Source: an uncultured Clostridia bacterium (lineage in GTDB: Bacteria > Bacillota > Clostridia > Oscillospirales > Acutalibacteraceae). Taken from it: 31,546 nt of DNA. This document shows positions 22,566 to 31,523 of this stretch, in pieces (within the stretch, counting starts at the first letter, position 1; the number at the start of each line of letters is the position of its first letter). The notes beneath the pieces were generated by a model. It was not told the origin of the DNA, searched no databases, and saw only the letters and a list, made by a program, of their open reading frames with translations. The position numbers and the translations under genes are program-made. The stretch spans positions 1 through 31,546 of the forward strand of contig CAMNHG010000005.1 of assembly GCA_946539105.1 (NCBI GenBank). The letters run 5' to 3'.

Positions 22566-25500
22566 TTAGCCAAAATAGTCTTTGGCGGCAATATAGTAAC
22601 GATAGGTTGCTCTGCCAAGCTCTTTTGCTGTTTTGTTTGCAGTTGTTGAGGCAAGCTGCTTTTTGGTGTAGCTCAGAGCAGAGTAGCTGTAATCATTATC
22701 ACCTATTGTAATTATATGAGGAACAGCCAAATCGTTAGCGGCAATATTCTTTACGTCATAGTAAATCATATCGTCCTTTACGCCGTAGTTAACAGTTTCA
22801 CCGTCAACCTTAATGCTGTTCTTATAGTTGCCGAAGGCTTCATTATCAGTTATTTTATAATAATGTCTCAGCGTTGTTTCGGTCAGGTAAACAATGGTAG
22901 AGCCCTGATAAGCCAAGCCGTATTTTTCAAGGTTTTCACTCATTACGCTTGACGGAGCGTCAATCATATCCGCGGTTACTTCGTAATCAAGATAATTCGT
23001 TCCGCCGTTTGCGGGCTCATTGACGTTTCTCTCAAATCTAATCTGAGAATTTGCGCCGTAGTCAAGCATAGCCTTGACAAGTGTGTTTAACTTATTATAA
23101 TTTTCCAGACCGTATTTTTCAACATAGGTGCTGATAAATGTGCTGTCGTTAAGGATTCTGTCGGCGTACTGCTTAACGGAATAGTAATTAACCTCATCCT
23201 GAACAACGCCGCCGATTGTTACCTTTGCGGTAATGATATATGTCATCTCGGCAGCCGCGACATTGCAGGTAGCCTTGTAGCGGTGATCTCTGACAAAGTC
23301 TTTTACCTTGTCCAGCTTGTAGCTTGAACGTTTAATGTTTCCTTCAACATTCCACTCAAAGTCAACCGTTACTCCCCTGTCAACATCTTCTTCGCTTACG
23401 TTGATAAAGAAGTTTACGCCGATATCGCCGTTAAGAGTCAGGCTGTGACCTGCAAACAGCTTAGCGTCAGCTTCAGCGGTGTTTCTGTACTCAATGCCGT
23501 TAAACACAGCCTTAGCGGTATAAACGGTTTTGTCGTTCTGATAATCAATAGCCACATCGGTTGTGATTACGCTCTGAACATCGCCGCAAATTCCGCAGGT
23601 AAAGGTTGCTGTGGCTGATTTATAATCATCTGCCCAATTCCAAACAGGCTCGCCGTATTGATGGCCGAGTGCGGGAATCTCAATTTGTTCAGAACGAATT
23701 TCATAATCGTAAGAACCAAACTGATCTCTTGCATAATAGTGACCTGAACCGGGCGTCTCGCAGCCGGGTTGAGTATCAACCGCAAATTCGATATTATTCA
23801 ACAAGTGGTAAGGTTCAAAACCGCAATCGCTGCAGTGGTATGTAACCTTTACATTTTGATAATCAGTGCCCCATTCCGCGTAGGGTTCAACAAACTGATG
23901 CTCCTGCGGTGTGAATACAGCTGTATATTCCGCGTGATCTGTTACAGGTGTAAGCTCGGGAGTCCAGCCTGTAAAATTATAATGATATAAATCATCAGGA
24001 GACCTTTCAGGTGTGCCGTTATAAACAGGCGTCTCGCCGTATTCAACAAAGGTTTGACCAAGATTCGTTCCGTCATAATTGTGCCAAGTAACCGGATAAC
24101 TCATAAGTGTTTCGGTGTACTGAGCGGTGTACGAAGCGTCGCCTGTTACAGGTTGAATCTCGGGAGTCCAACCGCTGAACTCATAATAATACTGCTGTGT
24201 GGAAGCCTTTGTAGGAGTTTGTCCCGGATAGAACGGTATAGTGCCGTATGCAAACCACGAATCCGAAAGAAGTGTTCCGTTGTCGTCATACCAAGCGATA
24301 CGATACGTTCTTGGATATTCTGTAAACTGCGCGGTGTAAGTTACATCATGCGTTACATAATCAAGATTCGGAGACCACTGTCCCTCAAAGAGATAATCGT
24401 GCTCTGTATCGCTCAGCTTTGTAGGAGTTTCTCCCTGATAATTAGGATAGGAGTTATACGTAACTTCCTGTGTATAAAGGGTATCGCCGTTCCAGTTCTT
24501 AAATGTAACGTTGTATTTTCTTAATGTTTCATCATAAACCGCAATATATGTGATTTCTCTTGTTACGGTATTAACAGTAGGTGTCCAGCCTGCAAAGGTG
24601 TAATCGTGCATTTCAGAGCTTGCCCTTGTGGGACTTTCGCCTTTGTAGGTAGGCAAATCACCGTACTCATAAACTTCGTTCGCAAGCTCTGTTCCGTCGT
24701 AGTTTTGCCAAATGACATTATATGTATTTACAGATCGGTCGAACACTGCGGTGTATCTTTTGTTCTCGGTAGCCGGAGCAATCTCAGGCGACCAACCCTT
24801 GAAGGTGTAGGTGTACTGCTCGTCGGAGTTCTTAACCGGGGTAGTACCCTTGTAAGAAGGAGTTTCACCGTGAATTACGGTATCGGTTTCAACCACCTCG
24901 CCGTTGCCGTCAACCCAAGTAATTGTGTAAGGAGTAACGTTTGTAAGGCTGAAATAATTATAGAACCAGCCGTCATCTCCGTCAGCGTTGCGGCGGAAGT
25001 AAACGTCATATGTGCCGTCGGCGGTAACGGTATAGGTAGCGTCATAATCATCAGGATACCAAGCGTCGTCACTGCTGCAAACTTTTATTTGGTCATTCGC
25101 GCTTAGCTGAACACCTGACAACTTGTATTCCTCAAATCCGTCTTTATTCTTTACCGGAGAAAAAACAGGAGAGTAATCTTTATTCCATTGCGGGTCTGTG
25201 AATGTACCAACAAGATAATAAGTCGGAACTTCGTTAACCGTAACTTTATTATCATGGAGTGAAACCGCCCAATGCGCGCCGTTCTTAATTGAGGTAATAT
25301 TTTCTGTCTGCTGTTTTTCAGTGTCTTCTTTACCGTTGCTAAAGATAACACCCTCGGCAGTTGAAGGAATCTGCGCTGTTAAATTAAAATTCTCTCCGCC
25401 GGATTTAATACTTACTCCCGGCCAGGTGTTGTCTTCACTGCCTTTCCAGTAATAAACATAAACATCATCCCAGCCAATAGCGTTTGTTACGGAAACGTTG

Positions 25501-28490
25501 TATGTAGAAACCGGCATTTCAGAATAAGTCGCGGTATATTCCGCGTCGCCTGTTACGGGAGCAACTGCGGGAGTCCATCCGCTAAAGGAATAGCTGTGTT
25601 CAAGCGTACTTTCTTTTTGAGGAATGTCCGGATTTTCAGGCATATCTCCGTACTCAACTTCCTGAGTATCAAGAATAGTGCCGTCGTCGTTTTTCCAGGT
25701 AACGGTGTATTTTCTTGCCTCGGAGCTAAACTGCGCGGTGTAAGTAATATCGCCTGATACAGCCGAGATTTCGGGAGACCAGCCGGTAAAGGTGTACGCT
25801 GTATCTACCGAAGCAGGCTTTTCGGGAGTTTTGCCGTCATAACTCGGTGTTGTTCCCTGCTCTACGTTCTCGTCAGTTTCAAGCACCGTGCCGTCGTAAT
25901 TCTTCCAGGTAACGGTGTATTTGGGGTTAATCTTATATAAGTACAGGCAACTTTCGTGCCAATCTTCATTGCCGTCACTATACGGACGGAAATAAATATC
26001 GTATGTACCTGTTTCGGAAACTGTGTAATTACTTCCGGGATCGGGGTACCATTTTTTATTACTGTCGATAACCTTAAGCTCCGCTCCGGCAGTAAGCTGT
26101 ACTCCCGACAGCTTGTACTGAACCTTGCAGCTGTCTGTTGTGTTTTCAAGAGTAAACGGATAATCGGTGTTAGTTGTGTCCCAATTATTTATTGTTCCTA
26201 TCAGATAATACGAAGGTGCTTCACTTACGGTGTATTTGCCGCCGGACTGTGTATTGCTGATTATCCAATGCGCACCGTCTTTGATTCCGGTAGTAATATC
26301 TACGGTCTGCTTTCCTTTGTTGTTATTATTAAAAATAACTCCTGATGTATTTTTGGGGATTTTATAAGTATAGCAGTTATTACCGGAATACTGTGTTGCA
26401 GCCTCACCGGGCCAGCTCTTTCCATCGTTCCAATAATAAACATTTACACTATTCCAACCGGCGTTATCGGTTACATAGATTGTATAAGTATCGGTATCAT
26501 CCTCAACCGTTTTCTGCTTAGAGTCGGTATAGGTTTGATTGTTGAAGGTTGCCGTAGCAGTGTAGGTTATTGCATTATTTTCCGTATTGCTTGTAATAAC
26601 GGCGTTTACCGTTTGCTTGTCTGAGCAAACCGAGCAGGTAAACTGCGCGGTCGCGGAGCTGTAGTCGCTTGCCCAAGTCCAAACAGGAGTGCCGTAGGTG
26701 TGCTCACAGCTCGAATACCGGCTCCAGGTTCCGCCGCCTTTGTCCCACGTTCCGTCGGTAACCTCGTAACAGTTGGTACCGTCGTCGGGGAACAAATCAT
26801 CGGTTTGGTTCCACTTGTTATCCCAATTATTTTCTGTTGTACCACCGTTCATACGGCAGAAGATAACGTTAGTCCATTCTCCGGAAGGAACATTTGCCGA
26901 ATAATAGCCGTCATTGTCGCTCTCTGTCATATCTGCCCATTGGTCTGCGCCCGTAGAAGCATTATAAACATACATTGCAAAGCGCGCGCCCTCAGAAGTC
27001 CAATTAGAATTTGGCTTGAGGTAAAGAGTATCGGCTTCGATATAATCAATTACACTGTCCTCTGCGTTATAAACAACAGCTACGCCCTGAGAATCAACAT
27101 TACCGCTGATTACGCCGTTTGACACGGTGAAAGTACCGCCAGAAACATAATCCTTATATGTGCCGTCTTCCATAGTGTTAGCGGTAAGGCTTACCTGACC
27201 GCCGCCGTCGAGCTTAGAGATAACAACGCCCTTTGTTCCGCGCTCAATATAGGCAACGTTACCGGAGGACGCAAGATACTCAGAAGTACCGTTAAAGTGG
27301 TTTTTAAACTTGTTTACCTCGGCAACCGCGGTGCTCTTCCAGTTAGTATCAGAGCTTGCCTGTCCGATTGTGCTGTTAGGACGCGCAAAGAACAGAGCTG
27401 TAGAGTCAGCCCTCGCGCCTACAATAGCCCAAGTATTATTAATAACACTATTGGAAATATCCTTTGTTTGTCCGGTGCTGCCGTTATATGTGTCGTGAGA
27501 CTCCGCCCACAGCACGCTATTTGCGGCTGATGTGCCCTTGTTGTAGCTGTAATTGGCAAGTCCCGAGGCAGAGCCGCTTTTTGCGTTGTTCAACGCGCTG
27601 TCGCCTGTATAATCATCGGTAACAGCCATATATTCTGTATAGCTTGAAATATCAATTCCGGCACTGCCTAAAATCTCGCCGTAATTATACAGCGTCACGC
27701 CCTTGCTTTCCGCGTAGGATTTTGCGCCGTTAACTACAACAGGCCAGAAATCACTGTTATACGCGCCGTCATCGTACGGAGTTTCAATATGCTTTGCCGC
27801 GTCAAAACGGAAGCCGTCAACTCCGCAGTCGATACAAGCCTTAAGTAAGCTGAGAAATTTTTGCTTAATATCATAATGTTTTGTGTTTAAATCCGGCATA
27901 CCGATATTTTTCTGAGTAATATCGTAACGGTTTGTATAATTATTTGCCGAATCATCGGTATGGAAATATTCAGCTTTTTGAAGTTCACTATCCACACTAC
28001 TGTGTACATAATTAACAGACGCGCCGATTGGAGAATCGCTGCTCGTCGTATTATTAGCGACGTGATTTGCAACAATATCAACGATAACCTTGATATTGTA
28101 CTTTTCCGCCTCGGTACAAAGAGCTGTTAGCTCTGCCTGTGTTCCGAGCCATGAATCGCCGTCGGCAATCCTGATTCCGAGCGGCTGATAGAATTTCCAC
28201 CACTGATCGCTTCCTGTCCAACTGGAATTATAGTCCTTCGGAGGCTGAACAGGCGAGGTCTGTACAGCGGTGTAGCCTGCCTTGGCGATATCCGCAAGGT
28301 TAGCCTTGATGTTGTTGTACGACCAGTCAAAGCAGTGCAGAATGTTGCTGCCCTGAATAGTGTCCTGAGCGTAGGTTTCAACGGTTGTTTCTGCCGCCGC
28401 GGGGACTATCGCTACGGTTGCCAAAGACAGAACCATACACAGCGAGAGAATTACGCTCGTGAGTTTTTTTGTAAAACTCATAGTTTTCAC
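22566..28490 (-). CDS. Secreted multimodular GH13 alpha-amylase (1974 residues)
   Basis: Extracellular alpha-amylase of the AmyE-like branch (GH13_28-like). Signal peptide 1-33. Catalytic domain about 44-400 with DIVANHV (138-144), nucleophile Asp230 in GFRFDAAKH, acid/base Glu272 in YGEILG and Asp333 in ESHDT, all intact. An amylase C-domain (about 405-476) and a starch-binding-like beta domain (484-590) follow. Then come a CxxC module (594-662), CBM26-like domain (667-757), a YYLIGTINNW beta-sandwich (758-855) and two B-type repeats (858-993). A second set follows: CBM26-like (996-1087), sandwich (1088-1186) and five B-type repeats (1187-1530). CxxC modules (1531-1675) and an unnamed C-terminal domain (1680-1974) close it. 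No LPXTG, SLH or dockerin is seen. GGAGTG precedes the ATG. First gene of the operon. Confidence 0.94.
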   Translation of the reverse strand: MKTMSFTKKLTSVILSLCMVLSLATVAIVPAAAETTVETYAQDTIQGSNILHCFDWSYNNIKANLADIAKAGYTAVQTSPVQPPKDYNSSWTGSDQWWKFYQPLGIRIADGDSWLGTQAELTALCTEAEKYNIKVIVDIVANHVANNTTSSDSPIGASVNYVHSSVDSELQKAEYFHTDDSANNYTNRYDITQKNIGMPDLNTKHYDIKQKFLSLLKACIDCGVDGFRFDAAKHIETPYDDGAYNSDFWPVVVNGAKSYAESKGVTLYNYGEILGSAGIDISSYTEYMAVTDDYTGDSALNNAKSGSASGLANYSYNKGTSAANSVLWAESHDTYNGSTGQTKDISNSVINNTWAIVGARADSTALFFARPNSTIGQASSDTNWKSTAVAEVNKFKNHFNGTSEYLASSGNVAYIERGTKGVVISKLDGGGQVSLTANTMEDGTYKDYVSGGTFTVSNGVISGNVDSQGVAVVYNAEDSVIDYIEADTLYLKPNSNWTSEGARFAMYVYNASTGADQWADMTESDNDGYYSANVPSGEWTNVIFCRMNGGTTENNWDNKWNQTDDLFPDDGTNCYEVTDGTWDKGGGTWSRYSSCEHTYGTPVWTWASDYSSATAQFTCSVCSDKQTVNAVITSNTENNAITYTATATFNNQTYTDSKQKTVEDDTDTYTIYVTDNAGWNSVNVYYWNDGKSWPGEAATQYSGNNCYTYKIPKNTSGVIFNNNNKGKQTVDITTGIKDGAHWIISNTQSGGKYTVSEAPSYYLIGTINNWDTTNTDYPFTLENTTDSCKVQYKLSGVQLTAGAELKVIDSNKKWYPDPGSNYTVSETGTYDIYFRPYSDGNEDWHESCLYLYKINPKYTVTWKNYDGTVLETDENVEQGTTPSYDGKTPEKPASVDTAYTFTGWSPEISAVSGDITYTAQFSSEARKYTVTWKNDDGTILDTQEVEYGDMPENPDIPQKESTLEHSYSFSGWTPAVAPVTGDAEYTATYSEMPVSTYNVSVTNAIGWDDVYVYYWKGSEDNTWPGVSIKSGGENFNLTAQIPSTAEGVIFSNGKEDTEKQQTENITSIKNGAHWAVSLHDNKVTVNEVPTYYLVGTFTDPQWNKDYSPVFSPVKNKDGFEEYKLSGVQLSANDQIKVCSSDDAWYPDDYDATYTVTADGTYDVYFRRNADGDDGWFYNYFSLTNVTPYTITWVDGNGEVVETDTVIHGETPSYKGTTPVKNSDEQYTYTFKGWSPEIAPATENKRYTAVFDRSVNTYNVIWQNYDGTELANEVYEYGDLPTYKGESPTRASSEMHDYTFAGWTPTVNTVTREITYIAVYDETLRKYNVTFKNWNGDTLYTQEVTYNSYPNYQGETPTKLSDTEHDYLFEGQWSPNLDYVTHDVTYTAQFTEYPRTYRIAWYDDNGTLLSDSWFAYGTIPFYPGQTPTKASTQQYYYEFSGWTPEIQPVTGDASYTAQYTETLMSYPVTWHNYDGTNLGQTFVEYGETPVYNGTPERSPDDLYHYNFTGWTPELTPVTDHAEYTAVFTPQEHQFVEPYAEWGTDYQNVKVTYHCSDCGFEPYHLLNNIEFAVDTQPGCETPGSGHYYARDQFGSYDYEIRSEQIEIPALGHQYGEPVWNWADDYKSATATFTCGICGDVQSVITTDVAIDYQNDKTVYTAKAVFNGIEYRNTAEADAKLFAGHSLTLNGDIGVNFFINVSEEDVDRGVTVDFEWNVEGNIKRSSYKLDKVKDFVRDHRYKATCNVAAAEMTYIITAKVTIGGVVQDEVNYYSVKQYADRILNDSTFISTYVEKYGLENYNKLNTLVKAMLDYGANSQIRFERNVNEPANGGTNYLDYEVTADMIDAPSSVMSENLEKYGLAYQGSTIVYLTETTLRHYYKITDNEAFGNYKNSIKVDGETVNYGVKDDMIYYDVKNIAANDLAVPHIITIGDNDYSYSALSYTKKQLASTTANKTAKELGRATYRYYIAAKDYFG
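23901..24932 (-). repeat. Five tandem B-type (InlB/Flg_new-like) repeats in the amylase
   Basis: Residues 1187-1530 contain five units of about 68-70 residues, each with a W-x-(N/D)-x-x-G start, a YG or HG turn, P-x-Y-x-G, a FxGW(S/T)P core and an ending YTAxF. They resemble the InlB B-repeat/Listeria-Bacteroides repeat family, usually stalk or adhesion modules. Confidence 0.85.
25512..25919 (-). repeat. Two tandem B-type repeats in the amylase (first block)
   Basis: Residues 858-993 carry two units of the same kind as the later five, each opening YTVTWKN-DGT and closing with FxGW(S/T)P and YTA. They follow the first CBM26-like/sandwich pair, mirroring the second block. Confidence 0.85.
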
Positions 28491-28508
28491 TCCTTTTTTT
28501 ATATTCGG

Positions 28509-28537
28509 TTAAGCAAATATTTACCCACTTTGCTTAA
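28509..28537. promoter_or_regulatory. Perfect inverted repeat in the amylase leader
   Basis: TTAAGCAAA (28509-28517) and TTTGCTTAA (28529-28537), 9 bp each, spaced by 11 nt, lie between the amylase transcription start (near 28546) and its ribosome site. It can be a 5'-UTR hairpin or a repressor operator. Confidence 0.5.
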
Positions 28538-28552
28538 TAATATACCAATTTA

Positions 28553-28581
28553 ATTTTACATAATTTTTGTTATATAGTCAA
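28553..28581 (-). promoter_or_regulatory. Promoter of the amylase operon
   Basis: On the - strand TTGACT (28581-28576), 17-nt spacer, TAAAAT (28558-28553), giving a leader of about 55 nt before the amylase ATG. Confidence 0.7.
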
Positions 28582-28626
28582 GATTTTTTACGTTATTTTT
28601 TACTAAACGTTAGATATTTTTACTTT

Positions 28627-28640
28627 TGACATTTATGTCA
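28627..28640. promoter_or_regulatory. Palindrome upstream of the amylase promoter
   Basis: TGACAT-TT-ATGTCA, a perfect 6+6 inverted repeat centred about 88 nt upstream of the predicted start. Spacing and shape resemble an activator site of the Crp/Fnr kind, but the regulator is unknown. Confidence 0.35.
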
Positions 28641-28641
28641 C

Positions 28642-28680
28642 AAAAAAAGAAAATCCCAAAAGCAAAACGCCTTTGGGATT
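28642..28680 (-). terminator. Terminator of the asd-dapA-dapB operon
   Basis: Nine-base stem AATCCCAAA (28652-28660) with TTTGGGATT (28672-28680), extendable inward by a GC/GC pair. On the - strand it is followed by TTCTTTTTTTG. It separates dapB from the amylase promoter region. Confidence 0.8.
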
Positions 28681-28702
28681 ACATAATAATTTGGTTCCAA
28701 TA

Positions 28703-29464
28703 TTAGATTTTTGCCGATAACAGCTTGCCCATATCGTACATACCCGGCTCTTGATTCGCGAGGAATACCGCCGCGTTGACCGCGCCTGCCGCGAACACTT
28801 CCTTTGACTGCGCCTGGTGTGTGAGCGTTACAACCTCGTCGTGACCCGCAAAGATAACCTCGTGCTCGCCTACGATAGTTCCGCCGCGTACCGAGTGAAT
28901 ACCAATCTCATTTTTAGCGCGCTTTTTGCGGTATGAGTGCCTGTCGTACACGTACATCGGCTCCTGCTCGAGAGTATCTGAAATACCGTCGGCGATCATC
29001 AGCGCGGTTCCGCTGGGAGCGTCGAGCTTTTGATTGTGGTGCTTTTCGACAATCTCAATGTCAAAGCTCGAGCCGAGCACCTTTGCCGCCTGCTTTGAAA
29101 GCTCAATCAAAAGGTTGATTCCAAGCGACATATTGCCCGAATAGAAAACAGGAATTGTCTTTGAGGCTTCCTTGATTTTCTCAACCTGCTCGGTCGAATA
29201 ACCCGTTGTGCAGATTACGCAGGGCACCTTGTTTTTGAGCGCGAAGTCAAGCATTCCGTCGAGCGCGGAAGGGTTTGAGAAGTCGATGATAACGTCGGGT
29301 GTTTTGTCAGCCCCGTCAAAACTGTTGAAAACATCAAAGTCATATTTATTATCCCCGAAGGCGTCAACGCCGAACAGCACCTCGGTCTCGGGATTTTCAT
29401 TAACCGACTGCGCCACAAAATAACCCATCTTGCCGTTACAGCCGACAATAGCAATTTTTGTCAT
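28703..29464 (-). CDS. dapB: 4-hydroxy-tetrahydrodipicolinate reductase
   Basis: Reduces hydroxy-tetrahydrodipicolinate to tetrahydrodipicolinate on the way to meso-diaminopimelate and lysine. The 253-residue protein has the Rossmann opening IAIVGCNGKMG (4-14), the CTTGYS segment, the catalytic EKHHNQKLDAPSGTA (143-157 region) and a GEHEVIFAGHDEV stretch. It follows dapA after a hairpin-containing gap of 61 nt. The ribosome site GGGGAAG is fair. It is the last gene before a strong terminator. Confidence 0.96.
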   Translation of the reverse strand: MTKIAIVGCNGKMGYFVAQSVNENPETEVLFGVDAFGDNKYDFDVFNSFDGADKTPDVIIDFSNPSALDGMLDFALKNKVPCVICTTGYSTEQVEKIKEASKTIPVFYSGNMSLGINLLIELSKQAAKVLGSSFDIEIVEKHHNQKLDAPSGTALMIADGISDTLEQEPMYVYDRHSYRKKRAKNEIGIHSVRGGTIVGEHEVIFAGHDEVVTLTHQAQSKEVFAAGAVNAAVFLANQEPGMYDMGKLLSAKI

Positions 29465-29492
29465 TTTAACTTCCCCTATCTTTAATTAATCA

Positions 29493-29516
29493 AGGGCGGA
29501 TACAACGCTCCGCCCT
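29493..29516 (-). promoter_or_regulatory. Intercistronic hairpin between dapA and dapB
   Basis: Eight-base stem AGGGCGGA/TCCGCCCT with an 8-nt loop. No long U tract follows on the - strand, so it may be a weak attenuator or an mRNA-stabilising element that sets the dapA/dapB ratio. Confidence 0.5.
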
Positions 29517-29525
29517 AAATTTTTA

Positions 29526-30422
29526 TCAAATTTTACCCAGCAAATCGTACTTAGCAAGGCAGTCCTTGAGGTCGTGATAACCCGCGACGCTCATCGGAAC
29601 AAGCGGCAGCTTGCACTCGCCTGCGTCAAAGCCGTAAAGGTTCATAGCGGTCTTAATGGGAATCGGGTTAACGTCGCTGAACATAATATTCATAAGCTCG
29701 AGGTAATGGAAGTGGAGCTTCTGAGCCTCGGCAAAGTTGTTTTCAAGGCAAAGCTGGCAGATTTTGTGCATCTCGGCAGGGCAGATATTCGCGAATACCG
29801 AGATTACACCCAAAGCTCCGAGCGACATAAACGGAACGGTCTGGTCGTCGTTACCCGAGTAGATGTCGAGGTTATCTCCGCACAGCGAGCGGATAAGCGC
29901 GACCTGAGAGATATTGCCGCTTGCTTCCTTGGCAGCCTTGATATTCGGGTGCTTGCAGAGCTCGGCGTAGGTCTTGGGCTGAATGTTGCAGCCTGTTCTT
30001 GACGGAACATTGTAAAGGATAACGGGAAGGTCAACCGAGTCGGCAATCACGTTAAAGTGCTTTACAAGACCTGACTGAGAGGTTTTGTTATAGTAGGGCG
30101 TAACGCTGAGAAGAGCGTCGCAGCCCGACTCCTGAGCGGACTTTGAGAGCATAACGGCGGTTTTGGTGTCGTTGCTGCCTGTGCCGGCAATAACGGGGAT
30201 TCTGCCGTTAATTTTCTCGGAAGCAAAAGCGATTACCTCGCAGTGCTCCTTTTCGGTGAGAGTAGCGGCTTCGCCTGTTGTTCCGCAGATAATAATAGCG
30301 TCGGTGCCGTTTTCTACGTGGAACTCAAGCAGCTGTCCCAAAACGTCATAATTTACACTTCCGTCTGACAATGTGGGCGTAATCAAAGCGACGCCCGAAC
30401 CGGTAAAAATATGGTCTGCCAT
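29526..30422 (-). CDS. dapA: 4-hydroxy-tetrahydrodipicolinate synthase
   Basis: Condenses pyruvate with aspartate semialdehyde, the committing step of lysine/diaminopimelate synthesis. The 298-residue TIM-barrel protein shows GTTGEAATLT near 46-55, YYNKTSQSG, YNVPSRTGCN and the Schiff-base lysine in AAKEASGN, followed by YSGNDD. GGAGGA about 5 nt before the ATG and a 15-nt gap after asd show it is the second gene of the operon, just downstream of the enzyme supplying its substrate. Confidence 0.96.
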   Translation of the reverse strand: MADHIFTGSGVALITPTLSDGSVNYDVLGQLLEFHVENGTDAIIICGTTGEAATLTEKEHCEVIAFASEKINGRIPVIAGTGSNDTKTAVMLSKSAQESGCDALLSVTPYYNKTSQSGLVKHFNVIADSVDLPVILYNVPSRTGCNIQPKTYAELCKHPNIKAAKEASGNISQVALIRSLCGDNLDIYSGNDDQTVPFMSLGALGVISVFANICPAEMHKICQLCLENNFAEAQKLHFHYLELMNIMFSDVNPIPIKTAMNLYGFDAGECKLPLVPMSVAGYHDLKDCLAKYDLLGKI

Positions 30423-30437
30423 AATCTTCCTCCAAAA

Positions 30438-31523
30438 TTAATCCATATAACCCTCTGCGCAGAGAAGCTCAGCCAAAAGCACTGCACCGCCGGCTGCTCC
30501 TCTGAGAGTATTGTGTGACATACAAACGAACTTGTAGTCGTACTGTGTATCTTCTCTGAGTCTTCCTATAGAAACCGCCATACCGTTCTCGAGATTTCTC
30601 TCGGACTTAATCTGCGGACGGTCGGGCTCTGTAAAGTAATGCAGAAAATGCTTGGGGGCACTGGGAAGCTCAAGCTCCTGTGCTCTGCCCCTGTAGTTCT
30701 CCCAGATGTTGATAATCTCGTCAACTGTGGGCTTCTTTACGCCGTCCTTAAACGACATAAACACTGCCGCGGTGTGACCGTCGGACACGGGAACGCGGAT
30801 ACACTGCGAAGTAATCGAGATATCCTCGGCGTTCTTAATCACGCCGTTTTCAATCTTACCCCAGATTTTAAGCGGCTCCTGCTCGGACTTCTCCTCCTCG
30901 CCGCCGATGTACGGAATTACGTTGTCAATCATCTCAGGCCATGTCTTAAAGGTCTTGCCCGCGCCGGAAATTGCCTGATATGTGCAGGCGAGAACCTTGT
31001 TTACGCCGAGCTCCTTAAGCGGATTGATAGCCGGAACATAGCTCTGAAGCGAGCAATTTGACTTAACGGCAATAAAGCCCCTCTTTGTGCCGAGGCGTTT
31101 TCTCTGAGCCTCAATGATTTTGATGTGGTCTGCGTTAATCTCGGGGATAACCATAGGCACGTCGGGAGTAAAGCGGTGAGCGGAGTTGTTTGAAACAATC
31201 GGGCACTCAGCCTTTGCGTAACGCTCCTCCAACGCCTTGATATCGTCCTTCTTCATATTAACGGCGCAGAAGCAAAAATCGACCTGAGAAGCAACAGCCT
31301 CTACATCCTCCGCGTCAACAATTACCATATCCTTATATTTTTCGGGAAGCTCCTTAGCCATATGCCATCTTCCGTCAACAACCTCGCCGTACTTTTTGCC
31401 CGCGCTTCTCGCGCTTGCGGCGAGTACCTTAACATCAAACCAAGGGTGATTTTCAAGCAGGAGCGCGAAACGCTGTCCTACCATTCCTGTAGCTCCGATA
31501 ATTCCTACCTTGTACTTTTTCAC
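30438..31523 (-). CDS. asd: Aspartate-semialdehyde dehydrogenase (archaeal/fungal-type)
   Basis: NADP-dependent reduction of aspartyl phosphate to aspartate semialdehyde, the branch point to lysine, threonine and methionine. The 361-residue protein has GIIGATGMVGQRFALLLENH for cofactor binding, the catalytic cysteine in VKSNCSLQS and the active-site histidine in VSDGHTA. Length and these motifs place it in the archaeal/fungal-type branch rather than the Gram-negative one. It starts at GTG (31523-31521) with GGAGG 7 nt upstream. Upstream sequence ends at the window border, so the operon promoter is not visible. Confidence 0.94.
   Translation of the reverse strand: MKKYKVGIIGATGMVGQRFALLLENHPWFDVKVLAASARSAGKKYGEVVDGRWHMAKELPEKYKDMVIVDAEDVEAVASQVDFCFCAVNMKKDDIKALEERYAKAECPIVSNNSAHRFTPDVPMVIPEINADHIKIIEAQRKRLGTKRGFIAVKSNCSLQSYVPAINPLKELGVNKVLACTYQAISGAGKTFKTWPEMIDNVIPYIGGEEEKSEQEPLKIWGKIENGVIKNAEDISITSQCIRVPVSDGHTAAVFMSFKDGVKKPTVDEIINIWENYRGRAQELELPSAPKHFLHYFTEPDRPQIKSERNLENGMAVSIGRLREDTQYDYKFVCMSHNTLRGAAGGAVLLAELLCAEGYMD

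Noticed and set aside
24054..25106. Long + strand open frames opposite the amylase (24054-24524, 24606-25106)
   Set aside because: They mirror the repetitive amylase codons, lack ribosome sites, and the - strand protein has full domain support.
22566..28490. Dockerin, SLH or LPXTG anchor on the amylase
   Set aside because: No calcium-binding dockerin repeats, SLH motif or sorting signal was found; the C-terminus ends in an unassigned domain.
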